Part shown: positions 46,272 through 54,427 of the stretch, piece after piece
Layout: each line of letters opens with the position of its first letter
Numbering within the stretch: position 1 is the first letter of the stretch
Origin: Streptomyces griseoflavus
Lineage (GTDB): Bacteria; Actinomycetota; Actinomycetes; Streptomycetales; Streptomycetaceae
Assembly: GCF_014649995.1 (NCBI RefSeq)
Contig: NZ_BMUC01000019.1
Location: 22,817-86,816, forward strand
DNA: 64,000 nucleotides
Direction of reading: 5' to 3'
Notes under the pieces: generated by a model
What the model saw: only the letters and a program-made list of their open reading frames with translations
Told to the model about the DNA's origin: nothing
The model's database searches: none
Made by a program: the position numbers and the translations under genes

Positions 46272-47492
46272 ATGCCCGAAGCCGTGATCGTCTCTGCCGC
46301 CCGCTCCCCCATCGGCCGCGCCTTCAAGGGCTCCCTGAAGGACATGCGCCCGGACGACCTGACCGCCACGATCGTCCAGGCCGCCCTCGCCAAGGTCCCC
46401 GAGCTCGACCCGAAGGACATCGAGGACCTGATGCTCGGCTGCGGCCTCCCCGGCGGCGAGCAGGGCAACAACCTCGGACGCGTCGTCGCCGTGCAGATGG
46501 GGATGGACCACCTCCCCGGCTGCACCGTCACCCGCTACTGCTCGTCCTCGCTGCAGACCTCCCGCATGGCCCTGCACGCCATCAAGGCCGGTGAGGGCGA
46601 CGTCTTCATCTCGGCCGGCGTCGAGACCGTCTCGCGCTTCACCAAGGGCAACTCCGACAGCCTCCCGGACACCCGCAACCCGCTGTTCGCCGAGGCCGAG
46701 GCCCGTACCGCCGCCGTGGCGGAGTCGGAGGGCTCGACCTGGCACGACCCGCGCGAGGACGGCCTGCTGCCCGACCCGTACATCGCGATGGGCCAGACCG
46801 CCGAGAACCTGGCCCGCCTCAAGGGCGTCACCCGCCAGGACATGGACGAGTTCGGCGTCCGCTCGCAGAACCTCGCCGAGGAAGCCATCAAGAACGGCTT
46901 CTGGGAGCGCGAGATCACCCCGGTGACGCTGCCCGACGGCACGGTCGTCAGCAAGGACGACGGTCCCCGCGCCGGCGTCACCCTGGAGGGCGTCCAGGGA
47001 CTCAAGCCGGTGTTCCGCCCGGACGGGCTCGTCACCGCGGGCAACTGCTGCCCGCTCAACGACGGCGCCGCCGCGCTCGTCATCATGAGCGACACCAAGG
47101 CCCGCGAGCTCGGCCTCACCCCGCTCGCCCGGATCGTCTCCACCGGCGTCTCCGGCCTGTCCCCGGAGATCATGGGCCTCGGCCCGGTCGAGGCGAGCAA
47201 GCAGGCGCTGTCCCGCGCCGGCCTGACCGTCGGCGACATCGACCTGGTCGAGATCAACGAGGCGTTCGCCGCCCAGGTGATCCCCTCCTACCGCGACCTC
47301 GGCATCCCGCTGGAGAAGGTGAACGTCAACGGCGGCGCCATCGCCGTCGGCCACCCCTTCGGCATGACCGGCGCCCGCATCACCGGCACGCTCATCAACT
47401 CCCTCCAGTTCCACGACAAGCAGTTCGGCCTGGAGACGATGTGCGTCGGCGGCGGCCAGGGCATGGCGATGGTCATCGAGCGCCTCAGCTGA
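46272..47492 (+). CDS. acetyl-CoA C-acetyltransferase / 3-ketoacyl-CoA thiolase
   Basis: A 406-residue thiolase. The acyl-accepting nucleophile is Cys 90 ([12 protein letters not shown]), the histidine is in [11 protein letters not shown] near 361 and the proton-relay Cys 391 is in [18 protein letters not shown] is also present. It either condenses two acetyl-CoA molecules or cleaves 3-ketoacyl-CoA in beta-oxidation; length and SPIGRAFKG start fit the degradative thiolases. GGAG lies five bases before the ATG, and a GTG-like frame upstream adds only eight unlikely residues. It follows no operon partner and is closed by a hairpin. Confidence 0.93.
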   Translation: MPEAVIVSAARSPIGRAFKGSLKDMRPDDLTATIVQAALAKVPELDPKDIEDLMLGCGLPGGEQGNNLGRVVAVQMGMDHLPGCTVTRYCSSSLQTSRMALHAIKAGEGDVFISAGVETVSRFTKGNSDSLPDTRNPLFAEAEARTAAVAESEGSTWHDPREDGLLPDPYIAMGQTAENLARLKGVTRQDMDEFGVRSQNLAEEAIKNGFWEREITPVTLPDGTVVSKDDGPRAGVTLEGVQGLKPVFRPDGLVTAGNCCPLNDGAAALVIMSDTKARELGLTPLARIVSTGVSGLSPEIMGLGPVEASKQALSRAGLTVGDIDLVEINEAFAAQVIPSYRDLGIPLEKVNVNGGAIAVGHPFGMTGARITGTLINSLQFHDKQFGLETMCVGGGQGMAMVIERLS

Positions 47493-47502
47493 CGTCCGCG
47501 GT

Positions 47503-47532
47503 ACCGGCGGCGACCGCACGGTAGCCGCCGGT
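47503..47532 (+). terminator. terminator of the thiolase gene
   Basis: ACCGGCGGC pairs with GCCGCCGGT around a 12-base loop, 10 bases after the stop. Confidence 0.6.
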
Positions 47533-47708
47533 GCACGGTGTGTGCACCACGAGCCCGGAATCCCGGCCGTCCCGGGGTCCGGGCCGTTTTGTGATCCAAT
47601 CTCCCCCAGGATGTGACCTATCCCTCCCGCGGAGGGCATCCTCGCAGGTCAGCGCCGCCCCCCTGGCGGACCCGGGACCAAAGAGCTGTCCGTTTCGTGA
47701 CGTTACGC

Positions 47709-47725
47709 ACTGACAGAAGGTCAGT
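47709..47725. promoter_or_regulatory. dyad ACTGAC-N5-GTCAGT upstream of the next gene
   Basis: A perfect 6-bp inverted repeat lies about 60 bases before the GTG start of the following gene and may be a regulator site or leader hairpin. Confidence 0.35.
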
Positions 47726-47782
47726 CCGCCCTTCAAGCTGATGTAGGAAGTCGGGGGTCGACTGTGAACCGGGAGTACGTCA

Positions 47783-48565
47783 GTGAGCGCCATGCCGATC
47801 GCCCTGTTGATCACCACGGCCGCCACCGGCGCCGTGGGCGTCGCCGTTCTGCGCAGCATCATGGTGCTGCGCCGGCAGGTCGCGGCCCTGCACACCGAGC
47901 TGGCGAGGATCCAGGCCGCCGACGCGCGCGCACGCGTCCCCTCCGCCCGTGCGGCCGACGCCGACGAGATACGCGCGGCGGTGGCCGACGCGCTCGCCGA
48001 GGAGCGGGAGCGTGAGCTCGCCGAGGCGCGGGCCTTCTGGGCCGCCCAGGAGACGCGCGACGCCACCGACGCGCCGTCCCTGCTGGGCGGCCTGGCCGAC
48101 AGCGAGCTGTTCCTGCCCCGGCAGGCCGACTTCGCGGGCCTGGAGCCGGTGAGCGAGCCGGGCCCCGACATCGAGGAGTACCCCGGGGACTCCCCCGAGC
48201 TGGCCGCTGCCCGCCGCCGTCACCCCTCGCACCCGGACTTCGTACCGAACCCCTCGCCGGTGGTGAACGACCACGAGCGCACGGTGACGACTCTGGAGGA
48301 GCTGGCCGGCTCCCGTACCGAGCTGACCGACGTCCGCCCGGGCCCGCTGGGCACGCTGGACGTCTACGTGTTCGCCGACGGGACGACGCTGTGCATGACG
48401 CCGGGCCACCGCGAGACCGCGGAGCGCCTGGCGGCGGCCCTGCGCGCGGGCGAGACCCCGTTCCTGCTGGGCGGGTCCGGCATCTCGGGCGCGTACACGC
48501 TGACCTTCTCCTGCGGCGAGGAGAGCGTCTACATCCTGGCGGACCGCGTCATCGCGTCCCTGTAG
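47783..48565 (+). CDS. uncharacterised protein with N-terminal membrane segment
   Basis: I do not recognise the family. The 260-residue protein begins with a hydrophobic helix (residues 3-25), then an Ala/Arg/Glu-rich predicted coiled coil from about 26 to 100 (LRRQVAALHTELARIQA, ADALAEERERELAEARAF). A globular part from about 160 to 260 follows (TLDVYVFADGTTLCMTPGHRETAERLAAAL, FLLGGSGISGAYTLTFSCGEESVYILADRVIASL). The GTG start has GGGAG eight bases upstream. Its role is unknown; the coiled coil suggests partner binding at the membrane. Confidence 0.75.
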   Translation: MSAMPIALLITTAATGAVGVAVLRSIMVLRRQVAALHTELARIQAADARARVPSARAADADEIRAAVADALAEERERELAEARAFWAAQETRDATDAPSLLGGLADSELFLPRQADFAGLEPVSEPGPDIEEYPGDSPELAAARRRHPSHPDFVPNPSPVVNDHERTVTTLEELAGSRTELTDVRPGPLGTLDVYVFADGTTLCMTPGHRETAERLAAALRAGETPFLLGGSGISGAYTLTFSCGEESVYILADRVIASL

Positions 48566-48614
48566 CCGCGGGGAGCCACCGGGCCCGGGCGCCGGCGGCC
48601 CGCCTCCGGGCCGG

Positions 48615-48926
48615 CTACACCCCGGCGCGCTCCCGCGCCTCCTCCACCAGCCGTACCGCTTCCCCGACCTCCTCGTCGTCCTTCAGTACGAGGGCCAGGT
48701 CGTGCCCGGCGACGGTGATCTGGTCGGCGGCGGCGAACATGCCCGCGTCGGGCATCTCGCGCGGCTCGGTGCCCGGCTCCTCGACGAGCTGGGCGCGCCG
48801 CGCCAGCTCCCTGGCCAGGGCGAGCGCCTCGGCGGCCCCTCCCCGTTGCAGCCGGCTCTGCGGCGCGGCCCGCAGACGGTCGGCGAAATGATCCACGGCA
48901 CGGGTGAAGGGCGTCGTATCAACCAC
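48615..48926 (-). CDS. hypothetical protein, 103 residues, all-helical
   Basis: A small helical protein (ADRLRAAPQSRLQRGGAAEALALARELARRAQLVEE, then VKRLVEEA-like end) with no recognisable domain. Codon use and third-position GC fit a real gene. A GTG start opens it, but no good ribosome site is visible. It is convergent with the preceding gene and downstream of the Bax-inhibitor-like gene by 246 bases. Confidence 0.6.
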   Translation of the reverse strand: MVDTTPFTRAVDHFADRLRAAPQSRLQRGGAAEALALARELARRAQLVEEPGTEPREMPDAGMFAAADQITVAGHDLALVLKDDEEVGEAVRLVEEARERAGV

Positions 48927-49107
48927 GCGGCGAGCGTACGCGGCCCGGCAGGACTGTCGCCAACGGACGAACGCTCGGGCACGGTGACCTGAAGGGCCGG
49001 CTCACACGCCGGCGTCCGCAGGCGCCGATGTCCCGGGGCGATCGTCCACGAGTACGGCCTGGGGAGGGCGGCGCGCAGGCTGCGCCGGCCGCCCCCCGCG
49101 CACGGCG

Positions 49108-49134
49108 AAGGGCCCCGGTGGAACCGGGGCCCTT
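49108..49134 (-). terminator. terminator of the Bax-inhibitor-like gene
   Basis: AAGGGCCCCGGT and its exact complement around a GGA loop, 39 bases after the stop on the minus strand. Confidence 0.8.
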
Positions 49135-49172
49135 GCCTGTGCCGTCGGCGGCGTACGGGACGCCTGCCGTCG

Positions 49173-50063
49173 TCAGTCGCTGCTGTTGAAGATCGCGATG
49201 AGTCGCAGGAACTCCATGTAGATCCACACCAGCGTCAGCGTGAGGCCGAAGGCGGCGAACCAGGCCTCCTCGCGCGGCGCGCCGTAGGCGATCCCGTCCT
49301 CGACCTGCTTGAAGTCCAGGGCGAGGAAGCAGGCACCGAGGATGATGCCGACGATGCCGAAGACGATGCCGAGCGGGCCGCTGCGGAAGCCGAGGCCGTC
49401 ACCGCCGCCGATCACCGCGAACAGCAGGTTCACGGCCATCAGGAGGATGAAGCCGAGCGCGGCCGCCATCACGAAGCCGTAGAAACGGCGGTTGACGCGG
49501 ATCCAGCCCGCCTTGTACGCCACCAGGACACCGGCGAAGACCGCCATGGTGCCGAGCACGGCCTGCATGGCCGCACCGCTGGCGATGTGGGTGTCGACGG
49601 CGCTGGAGATCACGCCGAGGAAGACACCCTCGAACGCGGCGTACGTCAGGATCAGCGCCGGAGAGGGCTTGCGCTTGAAGGACTGCACGAGCGCCAGGAC
49701 CATGCCGATCAGCGCGGCACCGATGGCGATGCCGTAGGACCGGCCGATGTTGGCCTCGTCGACCGGCAGCAGCGCCCAGGAGAGCGCGGCCGTCACGATC
49801 AGCAGACCGAGCGTGCTCGCCGTGCGGATGATGACGTCGTCGATCGTCATCCGGCCGGTGGTGGCCGGTGCCTGCGGCGCGCCGAACTGCTGGTCCTGCT
49901 GCGCGTAGGGGTTCTGCGCGTACGGGTTGCCCGTCGGCTGCGCGTACGGGTTGGCCTGCGTGGCGACAGCGGGACCCCCGGCCTGCGGCGCGGTGTTGAA
50001 GCCCGCGTAGCCGTTGTCGCGGCTGAACCCCCGTCGCGAGAAGACCGGGTTTCTGCTCCTCAT
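49173..50063 (-). CDS. Bax inhibitor-1/YccA family membrane protein
   Basis: A 296-residue protein with seven predicted membrane helices between about residues 90 and 292. It has the family's terminal features (AFEGVFLGVISS, ALDFKQVEDGIAYGAP, EAWFAAFGLTLTLVWIYMEFLRLI). A Gln/Asn/Pro-rich cytosolic head (1-72, NPYAQ repeats) precedes them. In bacteria YccA-like proteins interact with the FtsH protease or act as calcium leak channels; the role in Streptomyces is unknown to me. GGAGGAG lies five bases before the ATG. The downstream hairpin ends it. Confidence 0.88.
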   Translation of the reverse strand: MRSRNPVFSRRGFSRDNGYAGFNTAPQAGGPAVATQANPYAQPTGNPYAQNPYAQQDQQFGAPQAPATTGRMTIDDVIIRTASTLGLLIVTAALSWALLPVDEANIGRSYGIAIGAALIGMVLALVQSFKRKPSPALILTYAAFEGVFLGVISSAVDTHIASGAAMQAVLGTMAVFAGVLVAYKAGWIRVNRRFYGFVMAAALGFILLMAVNLLFAVIGGGDGLGFRSGPLGIVFGIVGIILGACFLALDFKQVEDGIAYGAPREEAWFAAFGLTLTLVWIYMEFLRLIAIFNSSD

Positions 50064-50461
50064 TTCACTCCTCCATGGCCACTCGATGCGGCCTTGGCTC
50101 AAGAGTAATAGGTAGGCAAAGGATTGACCCTAATGCTTGGGGAGGATCTTTCCCTCGTCATGCTCCGCAACACGCTACGCGGTGCCGTGATTCCCCTCAC
50201 CAGGAGGGACGCGACCATGACCGACCCGGTACCTGTCCGGAACCGGACGGAGATCAACCACTCGGCGGAAGGCGCGGCCCCCGGTGCCGGAGGCGCACGC
50301 GCGGGTCCGTCGTGTCCGCGTCCTCCACGCCCGCCGCCCTGCGCCGCGCGGCGGCGCCGGCGGTCGGGGGTGTGCGCGTTCATGAATGCGATGTGCGCCC
50401 ACCCCGTGGACGCGAAGGGGATCAGCGGCGGGCTTCCCGCCGATCACGGGAGGAAGCGTGG
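50064..50461. other. 398-base gap between the Bax-inhibitor-like gene and bldA
   Basis: The minus-strand promoter of the Bax-inhibitor-like gene should lie in the first 100 bases. The plus strand contains an AGGAGG site and an 88-codon reading frame that runs into the tRNA from the opposite side, described separately. Nothing else is recognisable. Confidence 0.4.
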
Positions 50462-50483
50462 TGGTGCCCGGAGCCGGACTTGA
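50217..50483 (+). CDS. possible small ORF antisense to bldA (low confidence)
   Basis: An 88-codon frame begins with ATG seven bases after a perfect AGGAGG and ends inside the tRNA gene on the opposite strand. The predicted protein (MTDPVPVRNRTEINHSAEGA, then Pro/Arg-rich low-complexity) has no domain I recognise, and its composition looks more like non-coding high-GC DNA. The strong ribosome site is the main support. Even if untranslated, a transcript reading this way would be antisense to the tRNA 3' end. Confidence 0.25.
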   Translation: MTDPVPVRNRTEINHSAEGAAPGAGGARAGPSCPRPPRPPPCAARRRRRSGVCAFMNAMCAHPVDAKGISGGLPADHGRKRGGARSRT

Positions 50484-50548
50484 ACCGGCACGCCCGCTCA
50501 GGGGCAGCGAGGTTTAAGCTCGCCGTGTCTGCATTCCACCATCCGGGC
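50462..50548 (-). tRNA. bldA: tRNA-Leu (anticodon UAA), bldA
   Basis: The 87-base cloverleaf has a perfect 7-bp acceptor stem (GCCCGGA with TCCGGGC), an encoded CCA end, a D-arm, anticodon arm GCGAG-CTTAAAC-CTCGC, a long class II variable arm and T-arm GCCGG-TTCAAGT-CCGGC. The loop gives anticodon UAA, which reads UUA. In Streptomyces this is the only tRNA for UUA and its gene, bldA, controls morphological development and antibiotic production because TTA codons are confined to special genes. It lies on its own between a membrane protein gene and an ABC transporter. I found no in-frame TTA codon in the genes of this window when scanning by eye. Confidence 0.97.
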
Positions 50549-50938
50549 AGGCCATGGGCTCCGCTTCGCGGCTCCGAGCCTATCGGTGGCCTCCGCGCCG
50601 CCGACGGCGGGATGGGCCGATCTTGTCTTATTTTATTGGCGCCTGAGGGTGCATCAGGACTTGGAACGCGCTGTCAGCACATGCCGACAGCCTTGCGGCT
50701 GACGCCCCGCCATGGATGCGGAATGACGGAATTTCACCGTCCGAACAAGGGCGCTCCACCCGTTCTCGGCACGTCCGGCTCGGGGTGCGCGGTCCTCCTC
50801 AGGTATGACGCGGGGCCCCGCGGTCCGACCCTGGTTGCCCCCCGGAACCGGAGCAGCGGGTGACTACACGGCGGCAAAGCGCCGAAAGGATGGACGACGT
50901 CCCCGAGCACACGTCGTCCCGACAGGAGCGTCCATCCC
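50549..50938 (-). promoter_or_regulatory. 390-base gap upstream of bldA and of the ABC exporter
   Basis: This divergent region should hold the bldA promoter. A conspicuous AT-rich block (TCTTGTCTTATTTTATTGG on the plus strand, about 50622-50640) contrasts with surrounding DNA. Closer to the tRNA, GGCTCGGAGCCGC and GCGGAGCC form a hairpin-like repeat near 50563-50583. No protein gene is visible. Confidence 0.4.
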
Positions 50939-51736
50939 GTGACCACCGCACCCTCCCCCGGACTCCACCCGGGGGGATCCCCGGCCGACCGGACCACCGC
51001 CGTGGCCGCGCGCGCCACGGAGCTGTCGAAGATCTACGGTCAGGGCGAGACCCGGGTGGTCGCCCTGGACCGCGTCTCCGTCGCCTTCCGGCAGGCCGAG
51101 TTCACCGCGATCATGGGCCCCTCCGGCTCCGGCAAGTCCACGCTGATGCACTGCGTGGCCGGGCTCGACACGTTCTCCTCGGGGTCCGTGCGCATCGGCG
51201 AGACCGAGCTGGGCTCGCTGAAGGACAAGCAGCTCACCCGGCTGCGCCGGGACAAGATCGGTTTCATCTTCCAGGCGTTCAACCTGCTCCCGACGCTGTC
51301 CGCCCTGGAGAACATCACCCTCCCGATGGACATCGCCGGCCGCAGGCCGGACAAGGAGTGGCTGGACACCGTGATCCGGATGGTCGGACTGGCGGACCGG
51401 CTGAGCCACCGCCCCTCGCAGCTCTCCGGCGGTCAGCAGCAGCGGGTCGCCGTGGCGCGGGCGCTGGCCTCCCGGCCCGAGATCATCTTCGGTGACGAGC
51501 CCACCGGCAACCTCGACTCCCGCTCCGGCGCCGAGGTGCTGGGCTTCCTGCGCAACTCGGTGCGCGAACTGGGGCAGACGGTGGTCATGGTGACCCACGA
51601 CCCGGTCGCCGCCGCCTACGCGGACCGTGTGGTGTTCCTCGCGGACGGCCGGATCGTGGACGAGGTGCACGGGCCGACGGCCGACTCGGTGCTCGACCGG
51701 ATGAAGCGGTTCGACGCCAAGGGCCGCACCAGCTGA
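50939..51736 (+). CDS. ABC exporter ATP-binding protein (MacB/LolD type)
   Basis: A 265-residue ATPase that energises the permease encoded 96 bases downstream. The Walker A loop is GPSGSGKST at residues 60-68, the Q-loop region reads FIFQAFNLLP, the signature motif LSGGQQQRVAVARAL is near 162 and Walker B is IIFGDEPTGNLDS near 182. This group drives mechanotransmission or export of peptides, lipoproteins or antibiotics through FtsX-type permeases. The GTG start has AGGAG ten bases upstream. Substrate unknown. Confidence 0.93.
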   Translation: MTTAPSPGLHPGGSPADRTTAVAARATELSKIYGQGETRVVALDRVSVAFRQAEFTAIMGPSGSGKSTLMHCVAGLDTFSSGSVRIGETELGSLKDKQLTRLRRDKIGFIFQAFNLLPTLSALENITLPMDIAGRRPDKEWLDTVIRMVGLADRLSHRPSQLSGGQQQRVAVARALASRPEIIFGDEPTGNLDSRSGAEVLGFLRNSVRELGQTVVMVTHDPVAAAYADRVVFLADGRIVDEVHGPTADSVLDRMKRFDAKGRTS

Positions 51737-51832
51737 CCGGCCCGGCGGCTTCGCCGTCCGCCGGCCCGGCGGCCCGGCCGCCCGCCCGCCCGTCCGCACC
51801 TCCCCCGTACGTCTGGACTCGAGAAGACTCCC

Positions 51833-54361
51833 ATGTTCCGTACCGCCCTGCGCAACGTCTCCGCGCACAAGGCCCGGCTCCTGATGACCGTGCTCGCCGT
51901 GATGCTCGGCGTGGCCTTCGTGTCGGGGACCCTGGTCTTCACCAACACCATCTCCGCCGCCCTGCAGAAGCAGTCCGCCAAGGGCTTCGACCACGTCGAC
52001 GTCGCCGTCACCCCCGGCTGGAAGGAGGCCGAGGGCGACCGGGTCGGCGAGCCGCGGGAACTGACCCGCGCCCTGGTCGACGAGAGCGCCCGGGTGCCCG
52101 GCGCCGAGCGGGCCATCGGGGTCGTCACCGGCTTCACCGCGATCGCCGGCAAGGACGGCGAGCTGATCGGCAGCGGCTTCCAGTCGCAGGGCGGCAACCA
52201 CTGGGGCGACAAGGACCCCCGCTATCCGCTGACCGAGGGCCGCGCGCCCCGGGGCGAGGGCGAGATCGTCATCGACTCCGAGACGGCGAAGCGCGCCGGG
52301 TACGAGGTCGGCGACACCGTGCGGATGTCGGTCGACGGTCCCGTCCTGGAGCCGGTGATCACCGGCGTCTTCACCACCGACGACGGCAATGTCGCGGCCG
52401 GCGGCAGCCTCACGCTGTTCGACACGGCGACGGCGCAGAAGCTGTTCGGCAAGGAGGGCGTCTTCGACGAGATCGCCGTCAAGGCGAAGGACGGCGTCAG
52501 CGACACCGCGCTGCGGGCCCAGCTGGAGGAGGCGCTGCCCGCCGAGGTCGTGGAGACCACGACCGGCACGAAGCTCGCCGACGACCAGGCGGAGGCGATC
52601 GCCTCCTCCATGAGCGGCCTGAAGCAGGGGCTGCTGGTGTTCGCCGGCATCGCGCTGTTCGTCGGCACGTTCATCATCGCGAACACCTTCACCATGCTGG
52701 TCGCCCAGCGCACCAGGGAACTGGCGCTGATGCGCGCCGTCGGCGCATCCCGCCGCCAGGTCACGCGGTCGGTGCTGATCGAGGCGTTCGTGGTGGGCGC
52801 GGTCGCCGCGGTGGCGGGGCTGGTCGCCGGTGTCGGCATCGGCATCGGCCTGCGCTCCCTGATGGGCACCCTGGACGCGCCCATGCCCGACGGGCCGCTG
52901 GTGATCAGCGCGGGCACCGTCGTCTCCGCGTTCGTCGTCGGCATCGTGGTCACCATGCTCGCCGCGTGGCTGCCCGGCCGCCGGGCCGCGAAGATCCCGC
53001 CGGTGGCGGCGATGAGCGCCCTGCACGCCCAGGCGACCACCAAGTCGCTGGTGCTGCGCAACACGCTGGGCGCGCTGTTCTCGGCGGCCGGTGTCGCGGT
53101 GGTCCTCGCGGCCACGACGATGAGCGGTTCCGACGGCCAGGCGCCCATGGGCATCGGCGCGGTCCTGCTGATCATCGGTGTCTTCGTCCTGACCCCGCTG
53201 CTGTCCCGTCCGCTGATCGCCGCGGCCGCTCCGGTCCTGCGCGTCTTCGGGGTCTCCGGCAAGCTGGCCCGGCAGAACTCGGTGCGCAACCCGCGCCGTA
53301 CCGCGGCCACCGCGTCGGCGCTGATGATCGGGCTCACCCTGATCACCGGTATGACGGTGGCGGCCGGCAGTCTGCAGAAGTCCATCGACAAGATGGCGGC
53401 CGACTCGATCGAGGCGGACTACGTCGTCTCCATGGCCAACGGCAACCCGCTGTCGCCGGACGTCGCGAGGACGCTGGAGCGGGCCGACGGCGTCACCGCC
53501 ACCAGCCCGATGCGCAACGCGGTCTCCCGCATCGACGGCGAGACCGAGTACCTGACCGGTGTCACCGGTTCGACGATCGGCGGGCTGACCGAGTTCGAGA
53601 TGGAGTCCGGTCGCTTCGAGGTCGGCGGCGCGCGGGTGGTCGTGGACGACGGCACGGCGAAGACGTACGGCTGGCGGGCGGGGTCGGACTTCACCCTCGC
53701 CTACGAGGACGGCGAGAAGCAGCGGCTGACGGTCTCCGGTGTCTACGTGGCCAACGAGATGATCAGCGGCATCATGATCGACACCGCGACGCTCGCTCCG
53801 CACGAGTCGGAGCCGTCCGACATGGTGGTCATGGTGAAGACCGCCGACGGCGCATCCGACGCGGCGAAGGAGTCGCTGGAGAAGGCACTCGGCAGCAACC
53901 CGGGCATCAAGGTCCAGGACCGGCAGGACCTCTCGAACGAGATCGCGCAGATGTTCACCGTGGTGCTGAACATGGTCTACGGCCTGCTGGCGATGGCGGT
54001 GATCGTGGCGGTCATCGGCGTGATCAACACGCTGGCGATGTCGGTGTTCGAGCGCGCCCAGGAGATCGGCATGCTGCGGGCGATCGGCCTGGACCGCAAG
54101 GGCGTCAAGCGGATGGTCCGGCTGGAGTCCCTGGTGATCTCCCTGTTCGGCGGGGTGCTCGGCATCGGGCTCGGGGTGTTCTTCGGCTGGGCGGTCGGTG
54201 AGCTGATGGGGACCACCATGTCGACGTACGAACTGGTCCTGCCCTGGGGCCGGATGGGTGTGTTCCTGCTGCTGGCCGCGGTGGTCGGGGTGCTGGCGGC
54301 GCTGTGGCCGGCGCGGCGGGCGGCGCGGCTGAACATGCTCCAGGCGATCAAGGCCGAGTAG
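51833..54361 (+). CDS. ABC transporter permease, duplicated FtsX/MacB-type
   Basis: An 842-residue permease with two repeats. Each holds one or more FtsX domains with a large extracytoplasmic loop: an N-terminal helix near residues 15-37, a helix group at about 262-385, a mid helix pair near 415-465 and 490-510, and a last group at about 705-835. The tandem architecture is typical of actinobacterial exporters paired with a separate ATPase, here the upstream gene. Transported substrate or signal is unknown. The ATG opens the NVSAHKARLLMTVLAVMLG repeat that recurs at about 475 (RNPRRTAATASALMIGLTL). A bidirectional hairpin follows the stop. Confidence 0.92.
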   Translation: MFRTALRNVSAHKARLLMTVLAVMLGVAFVSGTLVFTNTISAALQKQSAKGFDHVDVAVTPGWKEAEGDRVGEPRELTRALVDESARVPGAERAIGVVTGFTAIAGKDGELIGSGFQSQGGNHWGDKDPRYPLTEGRAPRGEGEIVIDSETAKRAGYEVGDTVRMSVDGPVLEPVITGVFTTDDGNVAAGGSLTLFDTATAQKLFGKEGVFDEIAVKAKDGVSDTALRAQLEEALPAEVVETTTGTKLADDQAEAIASSMSGLKQGLLVFAGIALFVGTFIIANTFTMLVAQRTRELALMRAVGASRRQVTRSVLIEAFVVGAVAAVAGLVAGVGIGIGLRSLMGTLDAPMPDGPLVISAGTVVSAFVVGIVVTMLAAWLPGRRAAKIPPVAAMSALHAQATTKSLVLRNTLGALFSAAGVAVVLAATTMSGSDGQAPMGIGAVLLIIGVFVLTPLLSRPLIAAAAPVLRVFGVSGKLARQNSVRNPRRTAATASALMIGLTLITGMTVAAGSLQKSIDKMAADSIEADYVVSMANGNPLSPDVARTLERADGVTATSPMRNAVSRIDGETEYLTGVTGSTIGGLTEFEMESGRFEVGGARVVVDDGTAKTYGWRAGSDFTLAYEDGEKQRLTVSGVYVANEMISGIMIDTATLAPHESEPSDMVVMVKTADGASDAAKESLEKALGSNPGIKVQDRQDLSNEIAQMFTVVLNMVYGLLAMAVIVAVIGVINTLAMSVFERAQEIGMLRAIGLDRKGVKRMVRLESLVISLFGGVLGIGLGVFFGWAVGELMGTTMSTYELVLPWGRMGVFLLLAAVVGVLAALWPARRAARLNMLQAIKAE

Positions 54362-54389
54362 CGGGGCGGCAGGCGGTACGGCCGTGACG

Positions 54390-54419
54390 CGGGCCCCGTT
54401 CCGGGTGGAACGGGGCCCG
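54390..54419. terminator. bidirectional terminator
   Basis: CGGGCCCCGTTCC and its exact complement around GGGT, between the convergent permease and cyclopropane synthase genes. Confidence 0.85.
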
Positions 54420-54427
54420 TCGCCGTG

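Noticed and set aside
50864-53803. 979-codon minus-strand open frame opposite the ABC exporter
   Set aside because: Composition is Arg/Gly/His-rich repeats without any domain; the plus-strand ATPase and permease have clear Walker and FtsX motifs.
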